Source: a virus. Taken from it: a stretch of 42,292 bases of DNA. Position 1 is the first letter of the stretch, and each line of letters opens with the position of its first letter. The notes below the pieces were generated by a model that was given only the letters and a program-made list of their open reading frames with translations, searched no databases and was not told where the DNA came from. The translations under genes were made by a program, and so were the position numbers. The DNA lies in IMG/VR virus record IMGVR_UViG_3300009161_000091, positions 1-42,292 of that record, one strand, 5' to 3'. Positions 31,812-39,375 of this stretch are shown here, in pieces.

Positions 31812-32018
31812 TTAGGCAGCGATGCGATAGTAAAGCTTGCGCTCGCCATTTACCTTGCGGTAGTTGCTGTAGATTGTGTGCGCTTCGCGAAGGTCACTAA
31901 CACGCTTATAGATACCTTCCTTAGAAATGCCAGTGAGCTTAGAAAGCTTAGCGACAGTGACACCAGGACCGGTGTTGTTACGACGAAGGTGCTTTTCAAT
32001 CAAGGACAACTGTGACAT
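31812..32018 (-). CDS. Small winged-helix protein, 68 aa
   Basis: Helix-turn-helix pattern V-A-K-L-S-K-L-T-G-I-S-K-E-G-I-Y-K-R-V-S-D-L-R followed by a wing (I-Y-S-N ... R-K-L-Y-Y-R), as in a short winged-helix family of T4-like phages. Likely a DNA-binding transcription regulator; targets unknown. GGAG six bases before ATG 32018 decides the start. It follows the CobS-like ATPase gene in the same transcript. Confidence 0.75.
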   Translation of the reverse strand: MSQLSLIEKHLRRNNTGPGVTVAKLSKLTGISKEGIYKRVSDLREAHTIYSNYRKVNGERKLYYRIAA

Positions 32019-32049
32019 ATATTTCTCCATAATTTAGGTTATATTAATC

Positions 32050-33252
32050 TCAGAAAGAAATTTCCTGAGACTTCTCCGAGGCAGCATCAACTGCCGGAGT
32101 GGCGGGGATGGGATTGATCGTAGGATCAACCTTGCTATAGAGATCAAGGAACGCGGTCTTGGTCTCTTCATCGAAACGGTTAATGCAGAACTTGATGGCC
32201 TTCATGCGGTCACCGAGCATCAGGAACGTCTGTGCGATATGCACCAGACGGCGAGTGGAAATGAGTTCATCAATGGCACCATCAGCAAAGGTCTTGCGGA
32301 TGATTTCAGACCAGACGGTCAGATGGTCGATGAACGAAACATCAGCCTCGGGCAAATCTTTGCCAAGATAGTTGACGAGGATCTTCTTTTCGATCTGGAC
32401 AGTAGGATATTCCTGCTCGACCGTGATCGGGAAACGCTCAAGCCAAGCATCGTCAAGCATGGTCGCAGCAACATAACGCCCATCCTCAGAGCCACGGCCC
32501 TTGGTGTTTGCAGTGACCATGATATTAAAGCCATCGGCTGGCTTTACAATCTCACCAGTCTTCTTCACATAGTAAGACTTGCCCTCGAGGATACCCTGGA
32601 GGCACATAGCCTTGCCAGGATCAGCACGGTCGGCCTCGTCAATCAGAAGCAAAGCACCGATTTCCATCGCACGAAGTACCGGGCCTTTCATGAACTTGGT
32701 CTCGCCATTGATAAGACGGAAACCACCGATCAGATCGTCCTCGTCGGTCTCACGCGACATCTGCACACGGATCATGGCTCGTTTGGCTTTGCTGCAAGCC
32801 TGCTCAACCATGAAAGTCTTGCCGTTGCCAGAATGCCCAGAAATAAACACAGGGAAAAACTTGCCAGACGCAATGATTTTTTCGATCATCTTGAACTCGC
32901 CAAAAGGCACATAGTTCTTGTCCTTCTCGGGCACCGCAGCATAATCATGCTCCGACACGGCGTTAGGATCGAACTTGGTAGTGGTAACCACTGGCTGAGC
33001 CTTGCGAATGGGAACGATATCGGCCGCCATAGCAGCAATGGACGTAGTATCAACACTAGCAGCGCCAGAGACGGCAGGCAGCTTGTACTTGCCATGGCTA
33101 GCACGATACTCGTCTTTAAAAATCCAACGATAAGAACCCCGCTTGAAATTGCTTGCCAAAGCAAAATCGCAAAGCTCAGAACGAGCTACCACTGCGTCAG
33201 TACCGAACTTGCTGATGGCTTTCTCAAGGAACTTGGACTGATTGGTATTCAT
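32050..33252 (-). CDS. cobS: CobS-like/MoxR-type AAA+ ATPase
   Basis: 400 residues: N-terminal region, then the AAA+ core with Walker A G-H-S-G-N-G-K-T (139-146), Walker B L-L-L-I-D-E-A-D (201-208), G-x-F-x-x-I-N-G and R-L-V-H sensor parts. CobS is the ATPase of aerobic cobaltochelatase (with CobN and CobT), and phages of this superfamily often carry such a gene. Its partner, a VWA protein, is encoded 300 bases upstream. Own promoter at 33284-33313 and GAGGG site. Whether it serves B12 synthesis or another MoxR-type remodelling job is open. Confidence 0.85.
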   Translation of the reverse strand: MNTNQSKFLEKAISKFGTDAVVARSELCDFALASNFKRGSYRWIFKDEYRASHGKYKLPAVSGAASVDTTSIAAMAADIVPIRKAQPVVTTTKFDPNAVSEHDYAAVPEKDKNYVPFGEFKMIEKIIASGKFFPVFISGHSGNGKTFMVEQACSKAKRAMIRVQMSRETDEDDLIGGFRLINGETKFMKGPVLRAMEIGALLLIDEADRADPGKAMCLQGILEGKSYYVKKTGEIVKPADGFNIMVTANTKGRGSEDGRYVAATMLDDAWLERFPITVEQEYPTVQIEKKILVNYLGKDLPEADVSFIDHLTVWSEIIRKTFADGAIDELISTRRLVHIAQTFLMLGDRMKAIKFCINRFDEETKTAFLDLYSKVDPTINPIPATPAVDAASEKSQEISF

Positions 33253-33283
33253 TTCATCGCCCTCTTTTCATCATCATATAAGT

Positions 33284-33313
33284 ATTATAGCACGGATTAG
33301 GTCGGATTGTCAA
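33284..33313 (-). promoter_or_regulatory. Sigma-70 promoter for the CobS-like gene
   Basis: TTGACA (33313-33308), 18-base spacer, TATAAT (33289-33284). Confidence 0.75.
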
Positions 33314-33316
33314 TGG

Positions 33317-33469
33317 TCAAAGCCGCTCGATGGTGGGTTTACCAACAAGTCCAGTAGAAGCCAACAAACGACGCATGAAATCGAAAGCATCCTGTAGGTA
33401 ACGAAACTTGGCCGTCTCGTCCGACAGAAGCTTGTTTTCATCCTTGAGAGTATATGATACTTTAAACAT
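33317..33469 (-). CDS. Small orphan protein, 50 aa
   Basis: No family recognised; a mixed-charge, probably helical protein with F-R-Y-L-Q-D-A-F-D-F-M-R-R-L in the middle. Evidence for coding is its own consensus promoter (33498-33526), AGGAG six bases before ATG 33469 (an earlier in-frame ATG touches the AGGAG), and a fit between two larger genes. It lies between the CobS-like and CobT-like genes. Confidence 0.65.
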   Translation of the reverse strand: MFKVSYTLKDENKLLSDETAKFRYLQDAFDFMRRLLASTGLVGKPTIERL

Positions 33470-33497
33470 AGCCATCTCCTTTTGTCATCATGTTACC

Positions 33498-33526
33498 ATT
33501 GTAGTTGGTAATGAGGGATTTGTCAA
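33498..33526 (-). promoter_or_regulatory. Sigma-70 promoter for the 50-aa gene
   Basis: TTGACA (33526-33521), 17-base spacer, TACAAT (33503-33498). The -35 box sits in the loop of a perfect inverted repeat (ATGAGGG 33511-33517 / CCCTCAT 33528-33534). Confidence 0.75.
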
Positions 33527-33547
33527 CCCCTCATTTTTGCTTTGTAT

Positions 33548-35845
33548 TTATACGGCGATCTTGTCGATAAACTTAGCCAACACAACACGGGACGTACCGC
33601 GCTTGGATTGTGCGTTGGCAAACGCGGTTTTCAGTTTACCCTTCGAAGAATCCGCAGCAATATCACCCATGCCAGAACTCTCGGTACGCAAGTCTTTGCC
33701 GCCCTTGATATAATAGAACTCATTGTGACCATACAAGCCAGGCACAATTGCGTACTGATTAGAACGGAAAGACTTAGCCATCAGGTCAGCATCATACCAG
33801 TTTGACCCAGCCATCTGGGCGCCGCTGGTAACGTCACGGGCACTGTTGGTAATGTAGAAGCCAACAAGATTGACCTTCATCGTGTCACGGATGAGTTTAG
33901 CATACATTGAGGTATATTGATGGTTATGCTCAAAATTCAAACGAATTTGGCGCCTGCTATGCTCGTCGGTCAGGAACGAGGTGCGGTTATTGTGGATGAT
34001 ACTAGAACCAGCCAAATTACCACGTTGCCCATTCTGCTTGTGCAGAATATATGATGGATGATCGGACTCGCCGTCAGTGATAGTTACCATGTTCACAATC
34101 TCGAGGTTCTTCTCCTTCGTGAACTTGGTAATGATATCGCGACCAAGCATCAAGGAATCATTGAACGGGGTCGATCCAAGGCTGAGGAACTCAAACGGGT
34201 CACGGAATTTATTGAAGATAACATCACGGACATAATGCTTCACATTATTATAGCCAGCAGGAACCAGATCGCATGTGGTATAGTTCTGGATCATACCTGA
34301 AATAAGCAATGTGGAACACATGAAATTAAAATCACGCAGGTTCATGCCCTCGTGAAACAATTCCAGCAGTGACAGTTCCGTGTTAGGGTATACGAAATGC
34401 TTGTCAACACGATTGTCAATGTTACGCCATTCCGTATTGATTTTAGACCGCATATCGTGGTATTTCAGAGTAGCAGGATGATTGTAACCTGCACCAGCCA
34501 GGCTGGTCGAGAAACCATAGATACGGTGTGGGATGTTAGCACGGCGACAAAAAGTAGCCAGGGTAATCATCTGTTCAACCGCACCGCGGATATGACCAGA
34601 CATGGAACCAGATAGGTCGAGATAGACGACAAGCCCGTGGTTCTTGCCGGTCGGCAGTACCGTGAGACGACGGAAGATATCCTCGCTGAACTTATAGCTA
34701 TGGATCTTTGTCGTATCAATGGTACCAGTCTTGGATTGCTTGCTACGGGAATAGGCCGTAGCAGCCTTCTTCATTTCAAACTCCTTGACCATATAATTGA
34801 TGGCATTGTTATTGTCGCTGCGGAACTTGGAGAACACACGATTGGCAAAAGCTTGATAATCGGCCACCTTGCCGAGGTTGATATCATGCTGAGCATACTT
34901 CAGGATATCGCCATACTTCACAATGAAGTTATCCGAATTGATATCCTTCGGCAGCACCACATAACGGAGTTCCCTGCCGAGCATAGTAGGATCAACCAAA
35001 TCCTGCATCTTATCAGACAGAGCCTTATCAGTGGTAGCCTCTTCTATCTGACCACCAGACTTACGGCGCGAGGGCTTCGGTTTGTCCTCATCATTACCAT
35101 CGCCGACTTCATCTTGATCGGACTCGCCTTTTAACCCTTCATCGCCATCTTCACCATCTTCCCAATCGTCACCTTCCTCGCCGTCATCATCATCAAGGGT
35201 GCGGGTAGAAACGTCACGCTTTTCTTCATCCAGGTCTTCCTCTTCCTGCTCCGCCTTTTCTTTGGCAAAAGCAAGGAGATCATTAGCAAGCTGGACGGCC
35301 TCATCCCATGTGTGGATGTCCTCAGCCCGCTTTACAAACACCTGTTCTTCATCCGAGAACGGCACCTGCATATGAGAACCAACCTTGAAGTAAAGGTTGA
35401 TACGGTCAATGGTTGACAGTTCATCGGGATTGGTAGACTTCACATTGAAAAAGTCCGACTCAAAAAGCCACTTGTAGCCATCGTGAAAATCACGGCGCGA
35501 GCCGGGGAACTTAGCCTTAATCTTACGCTCAATCCGCGCGTCCTCAACAACATTCAAATAGCCTTGGAATGTGCGCGACACACGGCGGCCGTCTGATTCC
35601 TCAACGGCGTCAATAGCACCTTTCCAGCCATCGCACGGAGTTTCCAGTGCATGACCGACCTCGTGAAGCACCAGCAGATGGTACAAGCTTTCGGTCATTT
35701 CCTGCCACATAGGCAGACGTAGGACGCGGTTCTTAACATCAAAAGACGCGGTGACCACGGGTGCATGTTCCACAGCAATGTTCTCAGCCGCAAGCAGTTT
35801 AGCCAACTTGTCAAGCGCGCCAGGCGATACCAGTTTCTCAGCCAT
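33548..35845 (-). CDS. cobT: CobT-like protein: zinc-metalloprotease motif plus VWA domain
   Basis: 765 residues. The N-terminal part has H61-E-V-G-H65 and a downstream V-V-E-D-A-R-I-E, the zinc-ligand set of a gluzincin-like peptidase. Residues 196-256 are an acidic low-complexity linker. The C-terminal half is a VWA domain with MIDAS D410-L-S-G-S414. VWA proteins pair with MoxR/CobS ATPases, here encoded next in line. Linked acidic and VWA parts resemble CobT of cobaltochelatase. Own promoter at 35870-35898 and GGAG site. Confidence 0.85.
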   Translation of the reverse strand: MAEKLVSPGALDKLAKLLAAENIAVEHAPVVTASFDVKNRVLRLPMWQEMTESLYHLLVLHEVGHALETPCDGWKGAIDAVEESDGRRVSRTFQGYLNVVEDARIERKIKAKFPGSRRDFHDGYKWLFESDFFNVKSTNPDELSTIDRINLYFKVGSHMQVPFSDEEQVFVKRAEDIHTWDEAVQLANDLLAFAKEKAEQEEEDLDEEKRDVSTRTLDDDDGEEGDDWEDGEDGDEGLKGESDQDEVGDGNDEDKPKPSRRKSGGQIEEATTDKALSDKMQDLVDPTMLGRELRYVVLPKDINSDNFIVKYGDILKYAQHDINLGKVADYQAFANRVFSKFRSDNNNAINYMVKEFEMKKAATAYSRSKQSKTGTIDTTKIHSYKFSEDIFRRLTVLPTGKNHGLVVYLDLSGSMSGHIRGAVEQMITLATFCRRANIPHRIYGFSTSLAGAGYNHPATLKYHDMRSKINTEWRNIDNRVDKHFVYPNTELSLLELFHEGMNLRDFNFMCSTLLISGMIQNYTTCDLVPAGYNNVKHYVRDVIFNKFRDPFEFLSLGSTPFNDSLMLGRDIITKFTKEKNLEIVNMVTITDGESDHPSYILHKQNGQRGNLAGSSIIHNNRTSFLTDEHSRRQIRLNFEHNHQYTSMYAKLIRDTMKVNLVGFYITNSARDVTSGAQMAGSNWYDADLMAKSFRSNQYAIVPGLYGHNEFYYIKGGKDLRTESSGMGDIAADSSKGKLKTAFANAQSKRGTSRVVLAKFIDKIAV

Positions 35846-35869
35846 TACCTTCTCCTCAATTCATTATGT

Positions 35870-35898
35870 ATAGTACCACATGGCGCGCGGTTTGTCAA
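35870..35898 (-). promoter_or_regulatory. Sigma-70 promoter for the CobT-like gene
   Basis: TTGACA (35898-35893), 17-base spacer, TACTAT (35875-35870). Shares GTACTATACA with the polymerase promoter. Confidence 0.75.
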
Positions 35899-36096
35899 CT
35901 AGCAATCTCGGTCATAATCTTGCCATTCTTGCATCTCGGATGGCTGACCATCATCCTCATAATCATCGCCTTCGTTAATCGCGTCAATTTGCATGACACA
36001 TTCCAGCATTTCATGCCAATATTCTTCGGCGTCAACATCACCGGTCATTTCAGCCATGCGGATCTGATCCATTATTTCGGCGTAAGAAAAGTCCAT
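35899..36096 (-). CDS. Small acidic protein, 65 aa
   Basis: Very rich in Asp, Glu and Met, with Y-W-H-E-M-L and a D-D-Y-E-D-D cluster; no family recognised. GGAG seven bases before ATG 36096 sets the start. Last gene of the small-gene run; the CobT promoter begins at its stop. Small acidic phage proteins often bind host enzymes, but that is only a guess here. Confidence 0.65.
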   Translation of the reverse strand: MDFSYAEIMDQIRMAEMTGDVDAEEYWHEMLECVMQIDAINEGDDYEDDGQPSEMQEWQDYDRDC

Positions 36097-36107
36097 CTCA
36101 ATTCTCC

Positions 36108-36287
36108 TCAGTCGGAAGCCCAATCGTCCAGTTTGTAGTTCCAATAGTCGGCGTAGTTCTTGGCTTCCTCAGCCACTTTCTCCACAGCCCACGCCTTAGA
36201 CTTGAAACCCTGCCCATCTTTAGCGGCTTCGAGTTGCTTGATGAGAGCATCAATACCCTCGTTCATTTTGTGTTCCAACTGGGTCAT
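36108..36287 (-). CDS. Small orphan protein, 59 aa
   Basis: Helical, with K-A-W-A-V-E-K-V-A-E-E-A-K-N-Y-A-D-Y-W-N-Y; no family recognised. The frame stays open 78 codons further upstream but with non-phage-like composition; GAGGAG before ATG 36287 marks the real start. Same transcript as its neighbours. Confidence 0.65.
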   Translation of the reverse strand: MTQLEHKMNEGIDALIKQLEAAKDGQGFKSKAWAVEKVAEEAKNYADYWNYKLDDWASD

Positions 36288-36297
36288 AGGATTCTCC

Positions 36298-36570
36298 TCA
36301 GAGGTAAACACGGCGGGTGTTGTCGGTGTCGGCAAACTGGTTGGTAACGCCACGCTCGGGCCGAATGCCGGGCTGCACACCTTCAAAGCCAATCTGCTCG
36401 GCATCAAGGTAGTTATAGCCACGGTAGGCGTCGTCGGTGAGAAGTGAAGACTCCAAGAGAACGATAACACCGACCCGCTCATCCCGCGTGGACGAGGGCG
36501 AAGCCAACAGACGGTTAGCAATCTCGGTGAGGGTAGAAGCGCGGACGGTCTTGCGAAGGACTTTTCTCAT
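36298..36570 (-). CDS. Small orphan protein, 90 aa
   Basis: Basic N-terminus (M-R-K-V-L-R-K-T-V-R), acidic C-terminal half with many Asp, no recognised family. AAAGG eight bases before ATG 36570 fixes the start 11 codons inside the open frame. Lies in the GC-richer small-gene run. Confidence 0.6.
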   Translation of the reverse strand: MRKVLRKTVRASTLTEIANRLLASPSSTRDERVGVIVLLESSLLTDDAYRGYNYLDAEQIGFEGVQPGIRPERGVTNQFADTDNTRRVYL

Positions 36571-36584
36571 GGTGTAAACCTTTC

Positions 36585-36932
36585 TCAGATGATGCCGGTC
36601 CATTGGACGGTGGGGTAATCGCGGAGCACTACATTGCCGCGAGCATGATTCCTAGCGGGAGCCTTCCAGCTTGCGGCCTTCAGGATATCGCCCTTGCAGA
36701 ATTTGCCCATATCGTTCATGCAAATGAAGGAGTGGACAGAGGCGTTGGGTGTGCCGGCGTATTTGACGACCTTCACATAACGGCTACCAATCTCGTAGGT
36801 CAGGGTACGGTTGAATTCATCAACCATCTCAGCGGTCCAAGGAGAGTTGGCATGTTCGCCGCGGAACTTGAAAGCGGCATAATCAGCGCGGATAGCGGCA
36901 AGGTAGAGGTCGAGCTTGCGAATGGAGAACAT
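36585..36932 (-). CDS. Small orphan protein, 115 aa
   Basis: Compact, mixed alpha/beta composition with K-V-V-K-Y-A-G-T-P-N-A-S-V-H-S-F and an M-G-K-F-C-K-G-D-I-L-K motif; no family recognised. AAAGG seven bases before ATG 36932 defines the start. Same transcript as the flanking small genes. Confidence 0.65.
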   Translation of the reverse strand: MFSIRKLDLYLAAIRADYAAFKFRGEHANSPWTAEMVDEFNRTLTYEIGSRYVKVVKYAGTPNASVHSFICMNDMGKFCKGDILKAASWKAPARNHARGNVVLRDYPTVQWTGII

Positions 36933-36947
36933 GGTTGAACCTTTCAA

Positions 36948-37154
36948 TTAGCGAGAAGCAAAGCCGGCATTGCGGAGGGTGGTCAATTTGCGGCCTTGCG
37001 AGGCAATGGAAGCAAAGTGGCGAAACGTCTTGACCTTAGCAGTAGAAGTCTCGCAACGGGTCACATAGCCGCCGTTCTGCATGAACTGAGCAATAGCATC
37101 TTGGGTTGCTTCGCGAAGGGCTTGACGGCGGTTGGGGTTTGTTGCTACGCTCAT
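36948..37154 (-). CDS. Small basic orphan protein, 68 aa
   Basis: First gene after promoter 37192-37220. Basic (many Arg), with Q-A-L-R-E-A-T-Q-D-A-I-A-Q-F-M-Q-N-G-G and a T-L-R-N-A-G-F end; no family recognised. A TTG seven codons upstream is in frame but ATG 37154 is the likelier start, although its ribosome site is weak. Confidence 0.6.
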   Translation of the reverse strand: MSVATNPNRRQALREATQDAIAQFMQNGGYVTRCETSTAKVKTFRHFASIASQGRKLTTLRNAGFASR

Positions 37155-37191
37155 GGTGTGTCTCTCGTCTTTCAATTCATCTTATATTCTT

Positions 37192-37220
37192 ATAATAGCA
37201 AAGAACCACCTCATTGTCAA
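37192..37220 (-). promoter_or_regulatory. Sigma-70 promoter for the small-gene run
   Basis: TTGACA (37220-37215), 17-base spacer, TATTAT (37197-37192). It lies just downstream of the terminator of the CmoA-like gene, so it starts a separate unit. Confidence 0.8.
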
Positions 37221-37224
37221 GGCT

Positions 37225-37275
37225 AGAAAAACAAGCAAAAACAATGGCTTAGGGATCATCTCCGCTAAGCCATTG
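37225..37275 (-). terminator. Strong terminator after the CmoA-like gene
   Basis: An 11-bp perfect stem, CAATGGCTTAG (37242-37252) / CTAAGCCATTG (37265-37275), with a 12-base loop; on the minus strand it is followed by TTTTTGCTTGTTTTT. It insulates the modification genes from the small-gene run. Confidence 0.85.
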
Positions 37276-37340
37276 AAATTGTTTGCCAATTATTTTCAGG
37301 TATTTTGGTGTTTTTTCAATTATTTTTGAAACATTTTATG

Positions 37341-38033
37341 TTACTTTTGTGTCGTTCCCTTCAACGCAATGAACCCTGTAAAGGCGTGGTTCTGCCAGAA
37401 GGTGTCAACCGCTTGAAAGCCGGCGTCTAGACAGACCTTGATTAGCTCGCCACGGGTGTTTGGTTTGGTCATATGACGGAGCTGATGCTCCTTGTCCATG
37501 ATATCGTCGGTGGTAAACGTGCGGCGCTTGTAATCATAATAGGTAAAGGTGCGAATTTCATGGATTCGTACATTCTCAGGCATCGTCTTCTCCGCGAAGA
37601 CAAAAGCACCACCAGGGTTCAATCCATTGAATACGCGACTGATTAGATGCATACGATCATGGTACGGCATGAACTGAAGTGTGAAGATGGACGTGACATA
37701 TGAACAGTTGTCGAAATAATACCCATTAGCATCACCCTTGTGATATGTGAGGTTGTCGAAATCCTTTTCGTCCTGATCGTATGGTCCCCAAAACTCAGGT
37801 TCAATCTCTAGACCTGTATAAATTGCGTTAGGTGCAAACGTGTTCTGGTTAATCATACTCTTTAACATCTTACCTGTCGAGCAACCAATATCGACCACGC
37901 TGGTATCATTCTCAACAAAGTACTGGGAGATATCCACAACGTCTTGCCACAGATCACTGTAGCCGCGAATGGATGTGTCGATGTGCGTATCAAAGCCTTC
38001 TTCGCGTGTCGCGAACGTGAACTGACCTGTCAT
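37341..38033 (-). CDS. CmoA-like enzyme (carboxy-S-adenosyl-methionine synthase family)
   Basis: CmoA turns SAM plus prephenate into carboxy-SAM. Shared with E. coli CmoA (by hand, from memory): G-Y25-S near the start, V-D-I-G50-C-S52 (SAM site, E. coli G64-C-S66), G-D101 (E. coli D117), F-T-L-Q-F (117-121), G-L-N-P-G-G-A (137-143), E-K, and the Y-K-R before the last helices. The length fits (230 vs 247). Two E. coli contacts, N132 and R199, align with I116 and E182, though R186 is near. The gene overlaps the DNA C5-methyltransferase by ATGA. Plausible carboxy-SAM supplier; a plain methyltransferase is the alternative. Confidence 0.8.
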   Translation of the reverse strand: MTGQFTFATREEGFDTHIDTSIRGYSDLWQDVVDISQYFVENDTSVVDIGCSTGKMLKSMINQNTFAPNAIYTGLEIEPEFWGPYDQDEKDFDNLTYHKGDANGYYFDNCSYVTSIFTLQFMPYHDRMHLISRVFNGLNPGGAFVFAEKTMPENVRIHEIRTFTYYDYKRRTFTTDDIMDKEHQLRHMTKPNTRGELIKVCLDAGFQAVDTFWQNHAFTGFIALKGTTQK

Positions 38034-39325
38034 TGTGTAGCTTCCTTATAGGGTTTCAATATTTTATTGTAGATGTTAGACGCAAGCGCACCCATCATTT
38101 TAGGAGCAACCATGCGCCCGATTCGTTCTGCTTGCTTATCAAAGTTTCCAGACAATATGTAGTCTTCTGGAAGACTCATGATTCGTTTCAACTCTTTGAT
38201 GGTAAACTTTCTATTCTCTGCGTAATGAAACACACCAGACACAGAAAGCTGTTGCCCTCTCTGCGTTAGAGTAGGGCATGGAAGTTCTGGGCAAGGGCGA
38301 ATCATATTGAAACATGAACCTGTAGGATTCCATGACCGATACTCAGTATCGCTCGGCTTGGTATGACGCTTGGGATTAAATGGAAGCTTCGTGATCCAAT
38401 CTTTTTGAAAGCCACCCATCACATAATCCTTAAGCATCTGGATTTCTTCAGGATCATTTTCGATATCTTCAATTGCTTCGCGCAATGAGATGTGTTGACT
38501 ATTCTCGCTTAGACGACGCCCACCAGAACGAATGATAGGAGTTGTTTCGGGTGGCTTTGTCATTGTCTCGGCATTCATCCAGTTCATACCGATCACACTA
38601 GCAACATCACTACGCACACAGACAAAGAACAGTCTCTCACGCGCTTGCGGAACTCCATAATTTGCGGCGCTCAAAACGTGATGCGTGACAACATAACCAG
38701 GTTCAATGTTTTCAAATGCGTTCTGAAACTCTACAAGCTTCTTGCGCGCTTCGCCCATTGTGATACCCTTGACGTTTTCTGCAACGATAACCTTAGGCTT
38801 GATATCTTTTGCGATGCGAACGAACTCTAGGAATAAATCTTCAATAGCTTCAACAACCATACCATCACTATAAGTTTTGATGCCTGTTTTCGTAAACGTC
38901 TCACCCTCGACGAATTCTAGCTCACCATATTCGTCAATCTCAAACGAGCTATCGGTTTTCTTTATAGCACCCTTCCATTGCTTCTCTCGTTTACCAGCAA
39001 CAGAGAACGCGGAGCAAGGAGGTGACCCATCGAAGATATCAAGTTCACCAGGCTTGAGATTTGCTTCACGAAGAAAATCAAGCCCAGTAAGCTTTTTGAT
39101 ATCGCCTGGGATAATCTTGGTATCTGGAAAATTTGTTGAATATGTTTTTATGGCTTCTTCTACAAATTCATTCATGGCAATAACTTTACCGCCGGCGATG
39201 CGATAGCCAGTTGATGAACCACCACCACCAGCAAAAGTGGATACGACGGTGAATAGCTCTCGGGCTGAAGACTTTTTGATATCGTCAACTGTGTATGGAA
39301 TATATTTTGTCAATGTTTTGTCCAA
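38030..39325 (-). CDS. DNA cytosine-C5 methyltransferase with Arg in motif X; candidate carboxymethyltransferase
   Basis: Motif I F31-A-G-G-G-G, catalytic P-P-C104 in D-G-S-P-P-C-S-A-F-S, motif VI E183-N-V, motif VIII Q227-A-R-E-R231 and motif X I-G-R404-M-V-A-P. Motif X normally reads G-N-x-V; here Asn is Arg (codon at 38114-38116). Target recognition probably lies at about 235-360. The reaction adds a C1 unit, or with carboxy-SAM a carboxymethyl group, to C5 of cytosine. Start is TTG at 39325; the first in-frame ATG would remove motif I. Its promoter (39340-39368) leaves a leader of about 8 bases. Confidence 0.88.
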   Translation of the reverse strand: MDKTLTKYIPYTVDDIKKSSARELFTVVSTFAGGGGSSTGYRIAGGKVIAMNEFVEEAIKTYSTNFPDTKIIPGDIKKLTGLDFLREANLKPGELDIFDGSPPCSAFSVAGKREKQWKGAIKKTDSSFEIDEYGELEFVEGETFTKTGIKTYSDGMVVEAIEDLFLEFVRIAKDIKPKVIVAENVKGITMGEARKKLVEFQNAFENIEPGYVVTHHVLSAANYGVPQARERLFFVCVRSDVASVIGMNWMNAETMTKPPETTPIIRSGGRRLSENSQHISLREAIEDIENDPEEIQMLKDYVMGGFQKDWITKLPFNPKRHTKPSDTEYRSWNPTGSCFNMIRPCPELPCPTLTQRGQQLSVSGVFHYAENRKFTIKELKRIMSLPEDYILSGNFDKQAERIGRMVAPKMMGALASNIYNKILKPYKEATQ

Positions 39326-39339
39326 TCTCTATTATTTGC

Positions 39340-39368
39340 ATTATAAACAGATTTGAAGAGTTTGTCAA
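39340..39368 (-). promoter_or_regulatory. Sigma-70 promoter for the C5-methyltransferase/CmoA-like unit
   Basis: TTGACA (39368-39363), 17-base spacer, perfect TATAAT (39345-39340). Predicted start near 39333, about 8 bases before the TTG start codon. Confidence 0.8.
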
Positions 39369-39375
39369 GCGTTTT

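Noticed and set aside
32239-33300. Long open frame (353 codons) on the plus strand
   Set aside because: It lies opposite the CobS-like ATPase, has no ribosome site or family likeness, and mirrors the reversed codons of the real gene.
33545-33552. TATAAATA at the end of the CobT-like gene
   Set aside because: It overlaps the last codon and stop; a consensus early promoter for the next gene is just downstream, so chance is likely, though a late promoter is not excluded.
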